A stretch of 64,000 nucleotides of DNA from Pseudanabaenaceae cyanobacterium SKYG29 (GCA_025055675.1 JANWWT010000001.1:372001-436000), one strand, 5' to 3'. Shown: positions 34,259 through 43,550, counted from the stretch's first letter. Program-made: numbers and translations. Notes: generated by a model not told the origin, from the sequence alone.

Positions 34259-34830
34259 ATGCTAAAACTTTTGCTCCGTTTCACTGAGAGATGGTTGACA
34301 ATAGCAGGCTGGTGTGCGTTTATCTGGATAAGTTGCCTGATGTATCCTCACCGGAATTTGCGATGTTGCGGTGCTTCGGGGAGCTCAGCCGAGCCGTTGA
34401 TTAATTCTCCAAAGGAAGAAGCGATCGGGGTAGTCGATGAGATTCGATCGCTTTCAAGAGGAATACTGGAATTTATTAAGACGATTTTGGTGTACAAATT
34501 TCCACAGTTGAGCAGGGCGGCTCGTGAGTCTCGCCGAACGAGGAGATAGAGAGAATGTTTACGCTAGACGACTTGCGGCAGACTAAGGTTTATCAAGAGA
34601 GCCTGCGGGAGGGCATAGAGCAAGGCTTGCAGAGAGGAAGGCAAGAGGGGCGCTTGGAAGGGGAGACACAGTTGTTGCTGAGACTTATTTCCCGCAAGTT
34701 TGGGAGCATTGCCTCCGATCGCTCTGAGCAGATTAAATCTCTCCCCATCGATCCCATAGAAGAATTAACAGAAGCATTACTGGATTCTACAACAATTGAT
34801 GAACTGTATCAGTGGCTCGATCGGTTCTAA
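34259..34830 (+). pseudogene. Rpn-type (PD-(D/E)XK, transposase-like) nuclease remnant
   Basis: The stretch 34259-34549 contains ILEFIKTILVYKFPQLS, a block that precedes the C-terminal tail in cyanobacterial Rpn/DUF2887-type proteins. After a frame change, EEIERMFTLDDLRQTKVYQE and the charged tail GLQRGRQEGRLEGETQLLLR run on to TAA 34828-34830; an ATG at 34555 leaves the last 91 residues open. The nuclease core (usual start with YRLF and the EVQ catalytic motif) is absent. These proteins promote recombination in E. coli (Rpn) and are often found as broken copies. The last four bases (CTAA) are shared with the convergent gene's stop. Confidence 0.7.
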
Positions 34831-35183
34831 GACATATTGATATTAGGAATCACACCCAAAACCTTCAGAATCAGACCAACAAAGCCAGTAAAGAAAGCAA
34901 TCAATCCGCCACGAATGATAAACTCTAGGTTTTCCAGACGCTTGTCAATGCCTTTGCTCTTTTCATCTAGTGCTTTGACATCGGCAGACAACTCAGAAAC
35001 TTTTTGGTTTAGCTCTTTAATGTCTTGCTTGAGTTCGGCATATTGCCTGTCTATCTTTTGGTCAAGCTTGGCAATGTCTTGCTTCAGCTCCAGCTTAAGC
35101 TCCGCAAACTGCCGATCGATCTTTTGGTCGAAGCGCATCAAAAACTCTTCGAGGGTGTAGGTGATGGTGGGGGAAGTGGTCAT
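34827..35183 (-). CDS. Small coiled-coil protein with C-terminal membrane helix
   Basis: 118 residues. Residues ~12-90 form a long heptad-like coiled coil with near-repeats (FDQKIDRQFAELKLELKQDI then LDQKIDRQYAELKQDIKELN), and residues ~92-112 a membrane helix (GGLIAFFTGFVGLILKVLGV). Proteins of this shape are common in cyanobacterial accessory regions; role unknown. Intact, with the start MTTSPTITYTLEEFL behind no strong ribosome site. Its stop interlocks with that of the Rpn remnant. Confidence 0.65.
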   Translation of the reverse strand: MTTSPTITYTLEEFLMRFDQKIDRQFAELKLELKQDIAKLDQKIDRQYAELKQDIKELNQKVSELSADVKALDEKSKGIDKRLENLEFIIRGGLIAFFTGFVGLILKVLGVIPNINMS

Positions 35184-35267
35184 GGCTAAAAACTATGGAA
35201 ATCTGCTTGAATTTTAGTCTATCTTACCCCCGATCGCTCTCCTTCGCAGTGGGTTGAAGAAACCATC

Positions 35268-35767
35268 ATGGCAATATTTACAGTAAAAAATACCAGTGAC
35301 AGTGATCTCGAGTTGTTGCGGCAGGCGATTATAGATGCCAATGCTGCGGCTGGGGCTAATACTATCCAGTTTTCCATAGTTTCTGGTAGTGTAATTACCC
35401 TCACTTCAGAGGAACTGTTGATAACTGATGATGTAGAGATCGATGGCGACTTGGACAATAACGGCACAGCTGACATTACGGTACAGAGGAGTGGGAGTGC
35501 ATCTGGATTCCGGACTTTTAACATCAACGATGGGAATAAAAGTGTATTCAAAAATACCCCGATCGATGGTTTGGTAATCAGGGGAGGCAGTGTCTCTGAG
35601 AATGGCGGAGGCATTTATAACTGAGAGAGCCTAGCCATCAAAAACAGTGTAATTCAGGGCAATACAGCAGGAGTTTATGGCGGTGGGATTTGCAACTATT
35701 TCTCTACAGTGAGCATCAGCAGTAGCACGATTGGGTGTAAGACACAGCGGCACGGAGACGGGAGTTA
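35268..35767 (+). pseudogene. N-terminal remnant of a beta-helix repeat surface protein
   Basis: Starts MAIFTVKNTSDSDLELLRQA, the standard N-terminus of large cyanobacterial parallel beta-helix/haemolysin-like proteins, followed by ITLTSEELLITDDVEIDGDL and ADITVQRSG. TGA 35622-35624 interrupts GGGIYN; the same frame resumes with SLAIKNSVIQGNTAGVYGGG and further beta-helix rungs to about 35738, after which similarity to the family is lost and the frame ends near 35767. Full-length members run to thousands of bases, so nearly all of the gene is gone. It lies just left of tRNA-Phe. Confidence 0.75.
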
Positions 35768-35872
35768 ACTTCGGTAAGGTCGGTAATAAGTAGCGCACAA
35801 TGTAGTCCTCTAGTCCATATTTTGAGCTAGAAATGCGCTAAAAAGGATTGAAAACGGTTGTGCAGAGGGAGA

Positions 35873-35945
<73 letters not shown>

Positions 35946-35982
35946 ATAACTAGTGCTTGCTTAATATAGCACAAAGGAGCAA

Positions 35983-36642
35983 CTATTGGCAAATGGAGTA
36001 ACCACAAAAGTGTTCCCCCCCCACGAGCCAGTGAATCCGATCGACCTTAAACTCCTGAAAAATCTCACTAAACATCTCCAGTTCCTGGGAGCAGATGTGG
36101 GGGAAGGAGGTAGCCACCTCAGCAATGACGCAATTGTACTCGGTGTAGATAAAACCAGCCCGATCGTTTTGGGGAAACCACTCAGTGATATAACCTTCCT
36201 GGCGACGGAGGAGGGCTAACTGTTCGACGCGCTCTGCTAGGGGAAGATGACCAATCAGCTGTTTGTAGTACTGGGCTTTATCCTGCCATTGCTGGTGAAG
36301 GAGTTGCCGCACAGATTCCTGACCCACCGTACGGCTGAGGGATTGCAGGAGATTGACGGAAAACTCGCCGTAGCGTTTAGGAAACTGACTCTTGCCCCTG
36401 GGTGTTAAGCTGTACAGATACTGGGGACGACCCATGGACTTGGCGGGGGTGACCTGGTGAGTAACTAAACCACACTCCTCTAGGTCGTTGAGATGGCGGC
36501 GTACAGCTTGGGGACTAATACCTAAACTCTCCGCTAGGGTCTGGGCAGTCACCCGATCGTGTTTCAGTAGGTAGCGCAAAATCTCTTCCTTGGTAGAGGG
36601 AGTACCAGGCGTGCTCTGTCGCGGGGAAATCAGGGAAGTCAT
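35983..36642 (-). CDS. sufR: SufR, Fe-S-sensing repressor of the suf genes
   Basis: 219 residues. An N-terminal winged helix-turn-helix (TKEEILRYLLKHDRVTAQTLAESLGISPQAVRRHLNDLEECGLV) and a C-terminal domain with the conserved cysteines YNCVIAEV, FPHICSQELEMF and GEHFCGY that hold the [4Fe-4S] cluster. In Synechocystis SufR represses sufBCDS when its cluster is intact and is divergent from it, as here. The start is 88 bases from the sufB start, and a perfect palindromic operator lies between them. Confidence 0.95.
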   Translation of the reverse strand: MTSLISPRQSTPGTPSTKEEILRYLLKHDRVTAQTLAESLGISPQAVRRHLNDLEECGLVTHQVTPAKSMGRPQYLYSLTPRGKSQFPKRYGEFSVNLLQSLSRTVGQESVRQLLHQQWQDKAQYYKQLIGHLPLAERVEQLALLRRQEGYITEWFPQNDRAGFIYTEYNCVIAEVATSFPHICSQELEMFSEIFQEFKVDRIHWLVGGEHFCGYSICQ

Positions 36643-36652
36643 AGGACTTTGA

Positions 36653-36666
36653 CAACGCTAATGTTG
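36653..36666. promoter_or_regulatory. SufR operator (CAAC-N6-GTTG)
   Basis: CAAC at 36653-36656 and GTTG at 36663-36666 separated by GCTAAT, the published SufR recognition pattern (CAAC-N6-GTTG), centred 10-24 bases upstream of the sufR start and ~65-78 bases before sufB. A second half-like GTTG lies at 36702-36705. Placement fits control of both divergent genes. Seen in sequence; binding is inferred. Confidence 0.8.
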
Positions 36667-36730
36667 TTATACTACTCTATAATGGCTTAAGAAACCAAAA
36701 TGTTGTTTTAATTTCTCCAGAGAGGCGTTC

Positions 36731-39247
36731 ATGACTGCGACTGTCCAAGCACTGGTAAATCAACCCTACAAGTACGGTTTTGTCACCCCCATCGAGGCAG
36801 ATGTGATTCCCAAGGGGTTGAATGAAGAGATTATCCGCCTGATTTCCGCCAAGAAGCAAGAGCCGGAGTTCATGTTGGAGTTTCGGCTGCGGGCATACCG
36901 CCAATGGCTCAAGATGACTCCCCCCACTTGGGCAGAAGTGCACTATCCCCCGATCGATTACCAGGACATCATTTATTATTCTGCGCCCAAATCGAGTCAG
37001 AAGAAAAAGAGCTTAGATGAAGTTGACCCTGAGTTGTTGGAAACTTTTGAAAAATTGGGTATCCCCCTATCGGAGCAGAAGCGGCTAGCAAATGTAGCAG
37101 TAGATGCGATTTTTGACAGTGTTTCTATCGCTACTACCTTCAAGAAGGATTTAGCAAAAGTAGGGGTAATTTTCTGCTCCATCTCTGAGGCACTGCGTGA
37201 GTATCCTGAATTGGTGAAAAAGTATTTAGGCAGTGTAGTACCGATCGGTGATAACTACTATGCTGCTCTTAATTCCGCTGTATTTAGCGATGGTTCGTTT
37301 GTCTATATTCCCAAGGGTGTGCGCTGTCCCATGGAGCTGTCCACCTATTTCCGCATTAACAATGGCGAGTCAGGGCAGTTTGAACGTACCCTAATTATTG
37401 CGGAAGAGGGTAGTTATGTCAGTTACTTGGAGGGATGTCATCCCGCAGGCGAGCAAGTTTCCACTCCCGATGGTTGGGTTAACATTGAAAGCCTCAAACC
37501 AGGAGACCAAGTTTATGACCATGAGGGCAATCCCCAGAAAGTGCGGGCAGTGATGGTACGTCACTACAGAGGGGATATGCTAACTATATGTCCCGTGTCC
37601 AGCCACAACGCTTTCCGCCTTACTACTGAGCATCCTGTATTAGTGATTAAGCGCCGCGATGTCTTGGTAAAACGATCGCCCCGCCAGGGCTGGCTACCTG
37701 AAGTGGATACGGAGAAGTTACAGCAGGCAAAGCCTCAGTGGGTGAAGGCAGAGGAGCTGGAGAAAGGAGACTTCCTGCTAGTGCCTAAGCTGCGGGTGCA
37801 GGAAAATCACGTATTTAGCGATGCGGAAGTAGAGCTACTGGGTTACTACTTGGCAGAAGGCAGTACTTACTACAACAGTTTGAACAAGCAATACACTAAT
37901 CAATTTTCCTTTGGTCTGCAGGAAAGGGATTTGGCTGAGCGCACCTGTGAATTGGTTAGATTAGTGACGGGTCGTCCTGTCTATTTGACAGAGCAGAGGG
38001 AACGCAATGCTTTGGGAGTGTCCTTCTACTCTCCTGAGTATGCCGATTGGTTTAGTTATCACTGTGGCAAAGGAGCTAGCCGAAAGCGGCTCAGCCGTGA
38101 GTTGATGCAACTGGACTTGGCTCAAACTAGAGTTCTACTCGATGCCTATTTAGCAGGGGATGGCAACATATGTCAGCGGCAAGGGTCTACCATGGTACGT
38201 TACTGTACTACTTCTCCTAGCTTGGCACCACAGGTACAGATGCTGCTGAACCATCTGGGCATCTACAGTTGGATGCAAACCCGCCCAGGAGGAGTAGGTA
38301 AGTTTTCGCGCCGAAATGACCGCATGGTTCAACGGCAACCCCTATACCAGGTTGGTTATACCCCCAATAAGAAGTGGGATATGATTCGGGAGACAGATAC
38401 TCATTTCCTCGTGCCAATTCGGGAGATTAAGCGGGAGCCTTGGGATGATTTAGTTTTTAACATTGATGTGGCAAAAAGCCACAGCTATCTAGTACGGGGT
38501 TTTGCTGTCCACAACTGTACTGCTCCTATGTTTGATACCAATCAGCTACACGCAGCAGTAGTAGAATTAATCGCCCTAGATAACGCCGAAATCAAATACT
38601 CCACTGTACAGAACTGGTATGCAGGAGATGAAAAAGGTAAGGGTGGTATCTACAATTTTGTGACGAAACGGGGGCTGTGCCAGGGAGTTAACTCCAAAAT
38701 TTCCTGGACACAGGTGGAGACAGGTTCAGCTATCACCTGGAAATACCCCAGTTGTGTACTAGTGGGAGATAACTCGATCGGTGAGTTTTACTCCGTTGCT
38801 CTGACAAACAACTACCAACAAGCTGATACAGGAACAAAAATGATCCACATCGGACGCAACACCCGTAGCAAGATTATCTCCAAGGGGATTTCGGCAGGTC
38901 ACTCCCAAAATAGTTATCGCGGGCTGGTGAAAGTTGGTCCCAAAGCAGATGGGGCACGTAGTTTTGCCCAGTGTGACTCGATGCTAATTGGCGATAACTC
39001 CAAGGCAAACACCTTTCCCTACATCGAGGTAAAGAATTCCACGGCACGGGTGGAGCACGAAGCTAGTGTGTCCAAGATTGGGGAAGAGCAACTCTTCTAT
39101 TTCCAGCAGCGGGGCATTGACCCAGAACAGGCAGTTTCCATGATGATCAGTGGGTTCTGCAAGGAAGTGTTTAACGCTCTGCCCATGGAATTTGCTGTAG
39201 AAGCAGATAAACTCTTGGCGCTCAAGCTAGAGGGTTCGGTAGGCTAG
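36731..39247 (+). CDS. sufB: Fe-S cluster assembly scaffold SufB, interrupted by an intein
   Basis: 838 residues before splicing: host residues 1-235 and 596-838 make a normal SufB of ~478 residues ([16 protein letters not shown] at the start, [75 protein letters not shown] at the end). SufB works with SufC and SufD to build Fe-S clusters. The intein is inserted between EG and CTAP, at the most conserved site. Unusually, sufC, sufD and sufS do not follow: the next gene is convergent. An AGAGAGG ribosome site precedes the ATG. Confidence 0.96.
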   Translation: MTATVQALVNQPYKYGFVTPIEADVIPKGLNEEIIRLISAKKQEPEFMLEFRLRAYRQWLKMTPPTWAEVHYPPIDYQDIIYYSAPKSSQKKKSLDEVDPELLETFEKLGIPLSEQKRLANVAVDAIFDSVSIATTFKKDLAKVGVIFCSISEALREYPELVKKYLGSVVPIGDNYYAALNSAVFSDGSFVYIPKGVRCPMELSTYFRINNGESGQFERTLIIAEEGSYVSYLEGCHPAGEQVSTPDGWVNIESLKPGDQVYDHEGNPQKVRAVMVRHYRGDMLTICPVSSHNAFRLTTEHPVLVIKRRDVLVKRSPRQGWLPEVDTEKLQQAKPQWVKAEELEKGDFLLVPKLRVQENHVFSDAEVELLGYYLAEGSTYYNSLNKQYTNQFSFGLQERDLAERTCELVRLVTGRPVYLTEQRERNALGVSFYSPEYADWFSYHCGKGASRKRLSRELMQLDLAQTRVLLDAYLAGDGNICQRQGSTMVRYCTTSPSLAPQVQMLLNHLGIYSWMQTRPGGVGKFSRRNDRMVQRQPLYQVGYTPNKKWDMIRETDTHFLVPIREIKREPWDDLVFNIDVAKSHSYLVRGFAVHNCTAPMFDTNQLHAAVVELIALDNAEIKYSTVQNWYAGDEKGKGGIYNFVTKRGLCQGVNSKISWTQVETGSAITWKYPSCVLVGDNSIGEFYSVALTNNYQQADTGTKMIHIGRNTRSKIISKGISAGHSQNSYRGLVKVGPKADGARSFAQCDSMLIGDNSKANTFPYIEVKNSTARVEHEASVSKIGEEQLFYFQQRGIDPEQAVSMMISGFCKEVFNALPMEFAVEADKLLALKLEGSVG
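37436..38515 (+). other. SufB intein with LAGLIDADG homing endonuclease (360 residues)
   Basis: Protein residues 236-595. Block A begins with Cys1 ([17 protein letters not shown]), block B has TTEHPVLV (T-x-x-H), the endonuclease has two LAGLIDADG-like motifs ([10 protein letters not shown] and [11 protein letters not shown]), and blocks F/G are [20 protein letters not shown] ending in His-Asn, with Cys as +1 residue. All splicing residues are present, so standard Cys-Asn splicing is expected. Both dodecapeptides keep an acidic residue (E and D), consistent with an active homing enzyme. Confidence 0.95.
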
Positions 39248-39817
39248 GGCAGCTCTGTACCCCAGGGGAGCAACGATTTCCTGAATTATGATTCCCCCTG
39301 CTACTGCCATCCTGCCTTCCTGCAGCAGAGATATGGTCTCCAGTTGGCGTAATACTTGTAAGAGGGGCAGTTCTAGGAGTTTGCTATAGGCTTCTTTGCC
39401 GACCCAGGCGCGATAGAAGGATTCCCCTAGGCTTGATTGCTCCCGCAACCACTGCTGTTCGGTGGGACAGAAGTACCGATTGATCAATTGCTGGTAGGGG
39501 CGAACTTTCATTTCCTCCAAGTCGATGCCGAGGGCATAGCAATCGCTGACTGCTACTACCAACCAATCCCCACTGTGGGCAAGGTTAAAATAGAACGGCA
39601 AATTTGCCAGGATGGGTTTACCGCTGGGAGCGTAGCTAATGGGTACTGCTGGGGGAGGGAGGCTGAGATAGTGACCCAAAACTTGCCTGAGGAAGGTGCG
39701 ACTGCGGAGAAAGCGATCAGCTTGTGCTGAATACTGCAGACGGGCTATTTCAAGGGGACTCAAGCAACTGGGGTCAGGGCTAATAGCAGTTAGAAGTTGC
39801 CAGTGGAGGGTACGCAT
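39227..39817 (-). CDS. 4'-phosphopantetheinyl transferase (Sfp/HetI type)
   Basis: 196 residues. [20 protein letters not shown] at the N-terminal lobe, [20 protein letters not shown], and the two Mg/CoA motifs [11 protein letters not shown] and [15 protein letters not shown]. It transfers phosphopantetheine from CoA to acyl or peptidyl carrier proteins. The length is slightly below Sfp (about 220). Overlaps sufB by 21 bases at the 3' end. Confidence 0.9.
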   Translation of the reverse strand: MRTLHWQLLTAISPDPSCLSPLEIARLQYSAQADRFLRSRTFLRQVLGHYLSLPPPAVPISYAPSGKPILANLPFYFNLAHSGDWLVVAVSDCYALGIDLEEMKVRPYQQLINRYFCPTEQQWLREQSSLGESFYRAWVGKEAYSKLLELPLLQVLRQLETISLLQEGRMAVAGGIIIQEIVAPLGYRAALAYRTL

Positions 39818-39878
39818 CGAGAGTGATTGGCAGTGCTCTTATCTGGCTATACTATAAGATTTGGGATGTTGGTTAGGC

Positions 39879-40391
39879 ATGGTACTGACAACGGTTGAAT
39901 TTGGTCAAATTGCCCAGGGGATGGGATTATTCGTGTTGGGGTGTGCCATCCTGACGGGAGTGGCCTTTGTAAAAAATTGGGGCTGGCGCTTTCGTATGGT
40001 GGGAGTAACTCTATTTTCCGTAGTTTTAACGGGGGGATTATTTGCCCTCAGCCTTACGCCTCTTACCAAAGAAGTTGTGCCAGGTGCTGCCCCCTACAAA
40101 ACTGTTTACGATCGGTTTGGTGCGGAAGCGGTGATTGCCGTTGCCCCTACAATTACCCCTGCGGAACTTGCCCTGACCCTAGAGCAAGCTGCTGCCCGTC
40201 TATTCTCCTCTGGTAGGACCAGTGATACTCTTACTGTCTATGCCCGCACGATCGTCCATCCGCGCCCTGGTGTCTCTAAGCCTTTATACTTAGGTTATTG
40301 GCAACAGTCCTTACGCCAACGTAACGACCCCGATCGCATCCTGTACATCAATGATGCCAACTTTGCCCGACTCCAATCACTCCGTCACTGA
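39879..40391 (+). CDS. ycf51: Ycf51-family membrane protein
   Basis: 170 residues from ATG 39879 (a TTG at 39861 is a less likely start). Two membrane helices (GLFVLGCAILTGVAFV; VGVTLFSVVLTGGLFALSL) precede a soluble part with PGAAPYKTVYDRFGAEAVIAV, PTITPAELALTLEQAAARLFSSG and VYARTIVHPRPGVSKPLYLG, all typical of Ycf51 of cyanobacteria and red algal plastids. Function unknown. It precedes the AI-2E-type gene by four bases. Confidence 0.85.
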   Translation: MVLTTVEFGQIAQGMGLFVLGCAILTGVAFVKNWGWRFRMVGVTLFSVVLTGGLFALSLTPLTKEVVPGAAPYKTVYDRFGAEAVIAVAPTITPAELALTLEQAAARLFSSGRTSDTLTVYARTIVHPRPGVSKPLYLGYWQQSLRQRNDPDRILYINDANFARLQSLRH

Positions 40392-40395
40392 ACCT

Positions 40396-41475
40396 ATGCC
40401 CACCGATCGTTCTTTGCAGCGCTTGCTAGTAATTGGGCTGACATTTCCTTTAATTGTCCTCAACGGCTGGTTAGCCCTAGTGGTGATGAAATTTTTTCAA
40501 CCCTTTACAAGTATTTTCATTGCCGCGGCGATTTTAGCCTTTCTGCTCAACTATGCGGTGGAGTTCCTCACATCCCAGGGAGTAAGGCGTACCAATGCGG
40601 TGGCCGTAGTTTCGCTCCTGGCGTTATCAGTGATTGCCCTGATAGCCTTCTTTGTGGTACCCATCGCTTTGGGTCAGCTTAACGATTTAGTGAAGCGTCT
40701 GCCCAGTTTAATTGAATCAGGGATTAAACAACTGCAAACCCTGCAAGCGTGGGCGGAATCACAAAACATCCCCCTGAACATTACAGGCTTAGCGGTACAG
40801 GCAGCAGGCAGGTTATCGGGGGAAATTCAAAATCTGTCGGGGAAAGCCATCTCCTTGGTGCTGGATACAGCGGGTAATGCCTTTAAGGTGCTGTTGACTC
40901 TGGTACTCACTTTCTATCTGTTGTTGAACGGTAAAAATCTCTGGGAAGGGTTGTTTCGGCTGCTGCCACCGCGCATCGGCATGCCCATTCAACGATCGTT
41001 GCGGGAGAATTTTCAAAACTACTACATTGGGCAGGTCACTCTTGCTTCTTTGAATGGCACGTTAATTACGCTAGCTTTTCTGGCTTTGAAAGTGCCTTTT
41101 GGGGTGTTGTTTGGTGTGGGCATTGCGGTAATGGGGATTATTCCGTTTGCAGGGGCATTGACGGTGACAATTATTACCATCCTGGTAGCACTACAGAACT
41201 TTTGGTTGGGGCTAAAGGTGCTGATTACAGTGTTGGCAATCGACCAGGCGATGAACAATTTAGTAGCACCGCGCATTTTGGGGGAGTTGACGGGCTTAGA
41301 GCCAGCTTTGATCTTAATTTCTTTACTAGTTGGTTTGCAGGTGGCAGGTCCCCTGGGGTTGATCATTGCTGTACCTCTGGCTAGTTCCTGCAAGTCCCTT
41401 TTGGATGAATTGCGCAGTTCTACTGCTGCCCCTGAACCCACAGAGCAGAAACTGTTGGAGACGACAGCCCCATGA
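40396..41475 (+). CDS. AI-2E family transporter (PerM-like permease)
   Basis: 359 residues from ATG 40396; an ATG at 40351 would overlap ycf51. Seven or eight membrane segments (LLVIGLTFPLIVLNGWLALVV, IFIAAAILAFLLNYAVEFL, VVSLLALSVIALIAFFVVPI and others), the family motif region PFGVLFGVGIAVMGIIPFAGAL and NLVAPRILGELTGLEPALI. Members export quorum signals or ions in different bacteria; substrate here unknown. The last four bases overlap the next start (ATGA). Confidence 0.87.
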   Translation: MPTDRSLQRLLVIGLTFPLIVLNGWLALVVMKFFQPFTSIFIAAAILAFLLNYAVEFLTSQGVRRTNAVAVVSLLALSVIALIAFFVVPIALGQLNDLVKRLPSLIESGIKQLQTLQAWAESQNIPLNITGLAVQAAGRLSGEIQNLSGKAISLVLDTAGNAFKVLLTLVLTFYLLLNGKNLWEGLFRLLPPRIGMPIQRSLRENFQNYYIGQVTLASLNGTLITLAFLALKVPFGVLFGVGIAVMGIIPFAGALTVTIITILVALQNFWLGLKVLITVLAIDQAMNNLVAPRILGELTGLEPALILISLLVGLQVAGPLGLIIAVPLASSCKSLLDELRSSTAAPEPTEQKLLETTAP

Positions 41476-42797
41476 AATCCCCAGAGCAATGGCAAGCATG
41501 GGCAGCCCAGCAGGGTATAGAAGCAATCACTCAGCCCACGCAGGTTGCCAGACTGTCCCAGGACTACTACCACTTTAGTCAGATTCTCACCCCCCTGTTA
41601 GCAGATAAACGAGGGGATGTTGTCCTCAAACCTGCCACGGAAGAGGAAGTTATAGCGATCGCCCAAGCTTGTGTACAATCAGAGACATTTTTAACGGTAC
41701 GGGGGAGCGGGACAGGTAATTATGGGCAGTGCATCCCTTTGCAGGGGGGGGTAATTTTAGAAACCAGTAAGCTGCAGCGGGTTATACACCTAGAGGCTGG
41801 CTACACTACTGTAGAACCTGGAGTCAAACTAGCTAGCCTAGAACAACAGGCACAAAGCTTGGGTTGGGAATGGCGGATGGTACCCTCTACGGTACGGACA
41901 GCCACGATCGGGGGGTTTATTGCGGGGGGGAGCGGCGGTATTGGGTCAATCCTCTATGGGCAATTGCGCGATCGGGGTAATTTGATTGGGGCGCGGGTTG
42001 TCACCATGACTGACCCTGTGGAAGTGATTGAGTTGGAAGGAGATGCCACGCAAGTCATTAATCACGCCTATGGGGTCAATGGCATTATTACTGCTCTAAC
42101 TTTACCCTTGGCTCCTGCCTATCCCTGGTGTGCATTTGGGGTCAGCTTCCAGGACTTTGAGCCTGCAGCGGAATTCGGGTTGGCACTGGCAAACTCTGAC
42201 GGCATCATCAAACGGTTAATTAGTGTTTTCGATCGTCCTATCCCTCAATTTTTCTCTACCCTCCGTGAGCAGATTGCTGCCCCTGACCAGTGCCTAGTAT
42301 TGGCGTTGATCAACAAACCCGATCGTCTGGCTTTCACAGAGCTGGCACAAAAGTATAGTGGTGAAGTTATCCCGCTAGATAAACCAATTACAGTTATTGA
42401 GTGCACTTGGAACCACACCACCTTGCATGCCCGCGCTGCCGACTCCAGTTGGACTTATTTGCAGTGCCTTTATCCTGACCTAGCTACGGTCTATAAATTG
42501 CGAGAACAACTGGTAGGAGAACTAGTGATGCACTTGGAGTTTATCCGTATGGGGGGTAAAGTCATACCAGCGGCAATCCCACTAGTGCGTTTTACCACCG
42601 CCGATCGCATGGCAGAACTAATCCAACTGCACGAAGCCCAAGGGGTATTGGTAGCCAATCCCCACACCTATATCTTGGAAGATGGCGGCATGAAAACGAT
42701 CGATTGGGAACAATTACAGTTCAAACGGCGGGTTGACCCCAAAGGCTTGATGAATCCTGGTAAAATGCGAGCTTGGAGTATGTTGGACCAATCTTAA
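41472..42797 (+). CDS. FAD-binding oxidoreductase (PCMH/VAO type)
   Basis: 441 residues. The FAD domain is visible: DVVLKPATEEEVIAIAQAC, FLTVRGSGTGNYGQCIPLQG, YTTVEPGVKLASLEQQAQ and ATIGGFIAGGSGGIGSILYG, the pyrophosphate-binding core. The C-terminal part is the lactate/glycolate-oxidase-like substrate domain, ending in KRRVDPKGLMNPGKMRAW. The substrate is not inferable. Translationally coupled to the permease by an ATGA overlap. Confidence 0.88.
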   Translation: MKSPEQWQAWAAQQGIEAITQPTQVARLSQDYYHFSQILTPLLADKRGDVVLKPATEEEVIAIAQACVQSETFLTVRGSGTGNYGQCIPLQGGVILETSKLQRVIHLEAGYTTVEPGVKLASLEQQAQSLGWEWRMVPSTVRTATIGGFIAGGSGGIGSILYGQLRDRGNLIGARVVTMTDPVEVIELEGDATQVINHAYGVNGIITALTLPLAPAYPWCAFGVSFQDFEPAAEFGLALANSDGIIKRLISVFDRPIPQFFSTLREQIAAPDQCLVLALINKPDRLAFTELAQKYSGEVIPLDKPITVIECTWNHTTLHARAADSSWTYLQCLYPDLATVYKLREQLVGELVMHLEFIRMGGKVIPAAIPLVRFTTADRMAELIQLHEAQGVLVANPHTYILEDGGMKTIDWEQLQFKRRVDPKGLMNPGKMRAWSMLDQS

Positions 42798-42850
42798 GAT
42801 TTTCTTTAGAATTATTCATATTAGATTACTTTCCGAAAGTCTAACAGATG

Positions 42851-42868
42851 CAGTAAAAATTTTTACTG
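42851..42868. repeat. 18-base perfect palindrome upstream of the pilin gene
   Basis: CAGTAAAAATTTTTACTG, an uninterrupted inverted repeat, 54 bases after the oxidoreductase stop and 86 bases before the pilin start. It could be a transcription terminator of the upstream operon or a regulator site; the perfect symmetry without loop favours a protein-binding site, but both are inference. Confidence 0.45.
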
Positions 42869-42954
42869 TTGGGTGATCGATCGTTTCCCCCTGCTGGGTA
42901 ACTTAAGACTGTAGGGGCGAGAGCCCACAAACCTCTATAACGCAGGAGAAAGCT

Positions 42955-43524
42955 ATGAAGTCTGAATTTAAAGCTAAACTTATCCAACACTTACTCAGCC
43001 GCAAGGATTCCGAAAAAGGTTTTACCCTGATTGAACTGCTTGTGGTAGTAATCATTGTTGGTATCCTTGCTGCTATTGCTTTACCTACTTTCCTGGCTCA
43101 AGTCAACAAAGCTCGTCATGCTGAGGCTCGTAACTTTGTTTCTACAGCCCTCAAGGCTCAGCAAACTGTCTACCTGGAAACCAATCAATTTGCCTCCAAC
43201 TTTACAGCTCTACAAGCTGAAGTAGGCTTGTCTACTAACCTTACGTATTACACACCTGGTATAAATGCTACTAACCCTACCAGTGGTATTGGTTTCCTCG
43301 CTTGTATCACTGCTGCAGGTAAGAGGGACGTACTCAAGGATTACACAGGTGTCGCTTGGGCTGCTATAATTGGGGGTGCAACTATACCTGAAATCTACAC
43401 TGCGGTGTTTGAGGAAGAGAAGGCAGGTGCGGGGGGAGCTAGTGTACCCTGTGCTAACCCCGCGCCTGCGACTAACTCTGCTGTAGCCAGCGCTCCTACT
43501 AACTATGTCAATTTGGGCAAATAA
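42955..43524 (+). CDS. pilA: Type IV pilin (PilA-like)
   Basis: 189 residues. A 22-residue leader ends in KG, followed by the processed N-terminus FTLIELLVVVIIVGILAAIALPTFL, with Glu5 and the hydrophobic helix. Prepilin peptidase would cleave before the Phe and methylate it. The mature part has NKARHAEARNFVSTALKAQQ and an Ala/Pro/Thr-rich C-terminal end. An AGGAGA ribosome site precedes the ATG. A hairpin terminator follows. It sits next to two glycosyltransferases, which suggests pilin modification. Confidence 0.95.
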   Translation: MKSEFKAKLIQHLLSRKDSEKGFTLIELLVVVIIVGILAAIALPTFLAQVNKARHAEARNFVSTALKAQQTVYLETNQFASNFTALQAEVGLSTNLTYYTPGINATNPTSGIGFLACITAAGKRDVLKDYTGVAWAAIIGGATIPEIYTAVFEEEKAGAGGASVPCANPAPATNSAVASAPTNYVNLGK

Positions 43525-43550
43525 CCACTGAATTAACTAATACTTGCCAT

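Noticed and set aside
30915-35872. Complete insertion sequence or prophage in the accessory region
   Set aside because: No transposase frame, terminal inverted repeats, target duplication or integrase could be found; only gene fragments.
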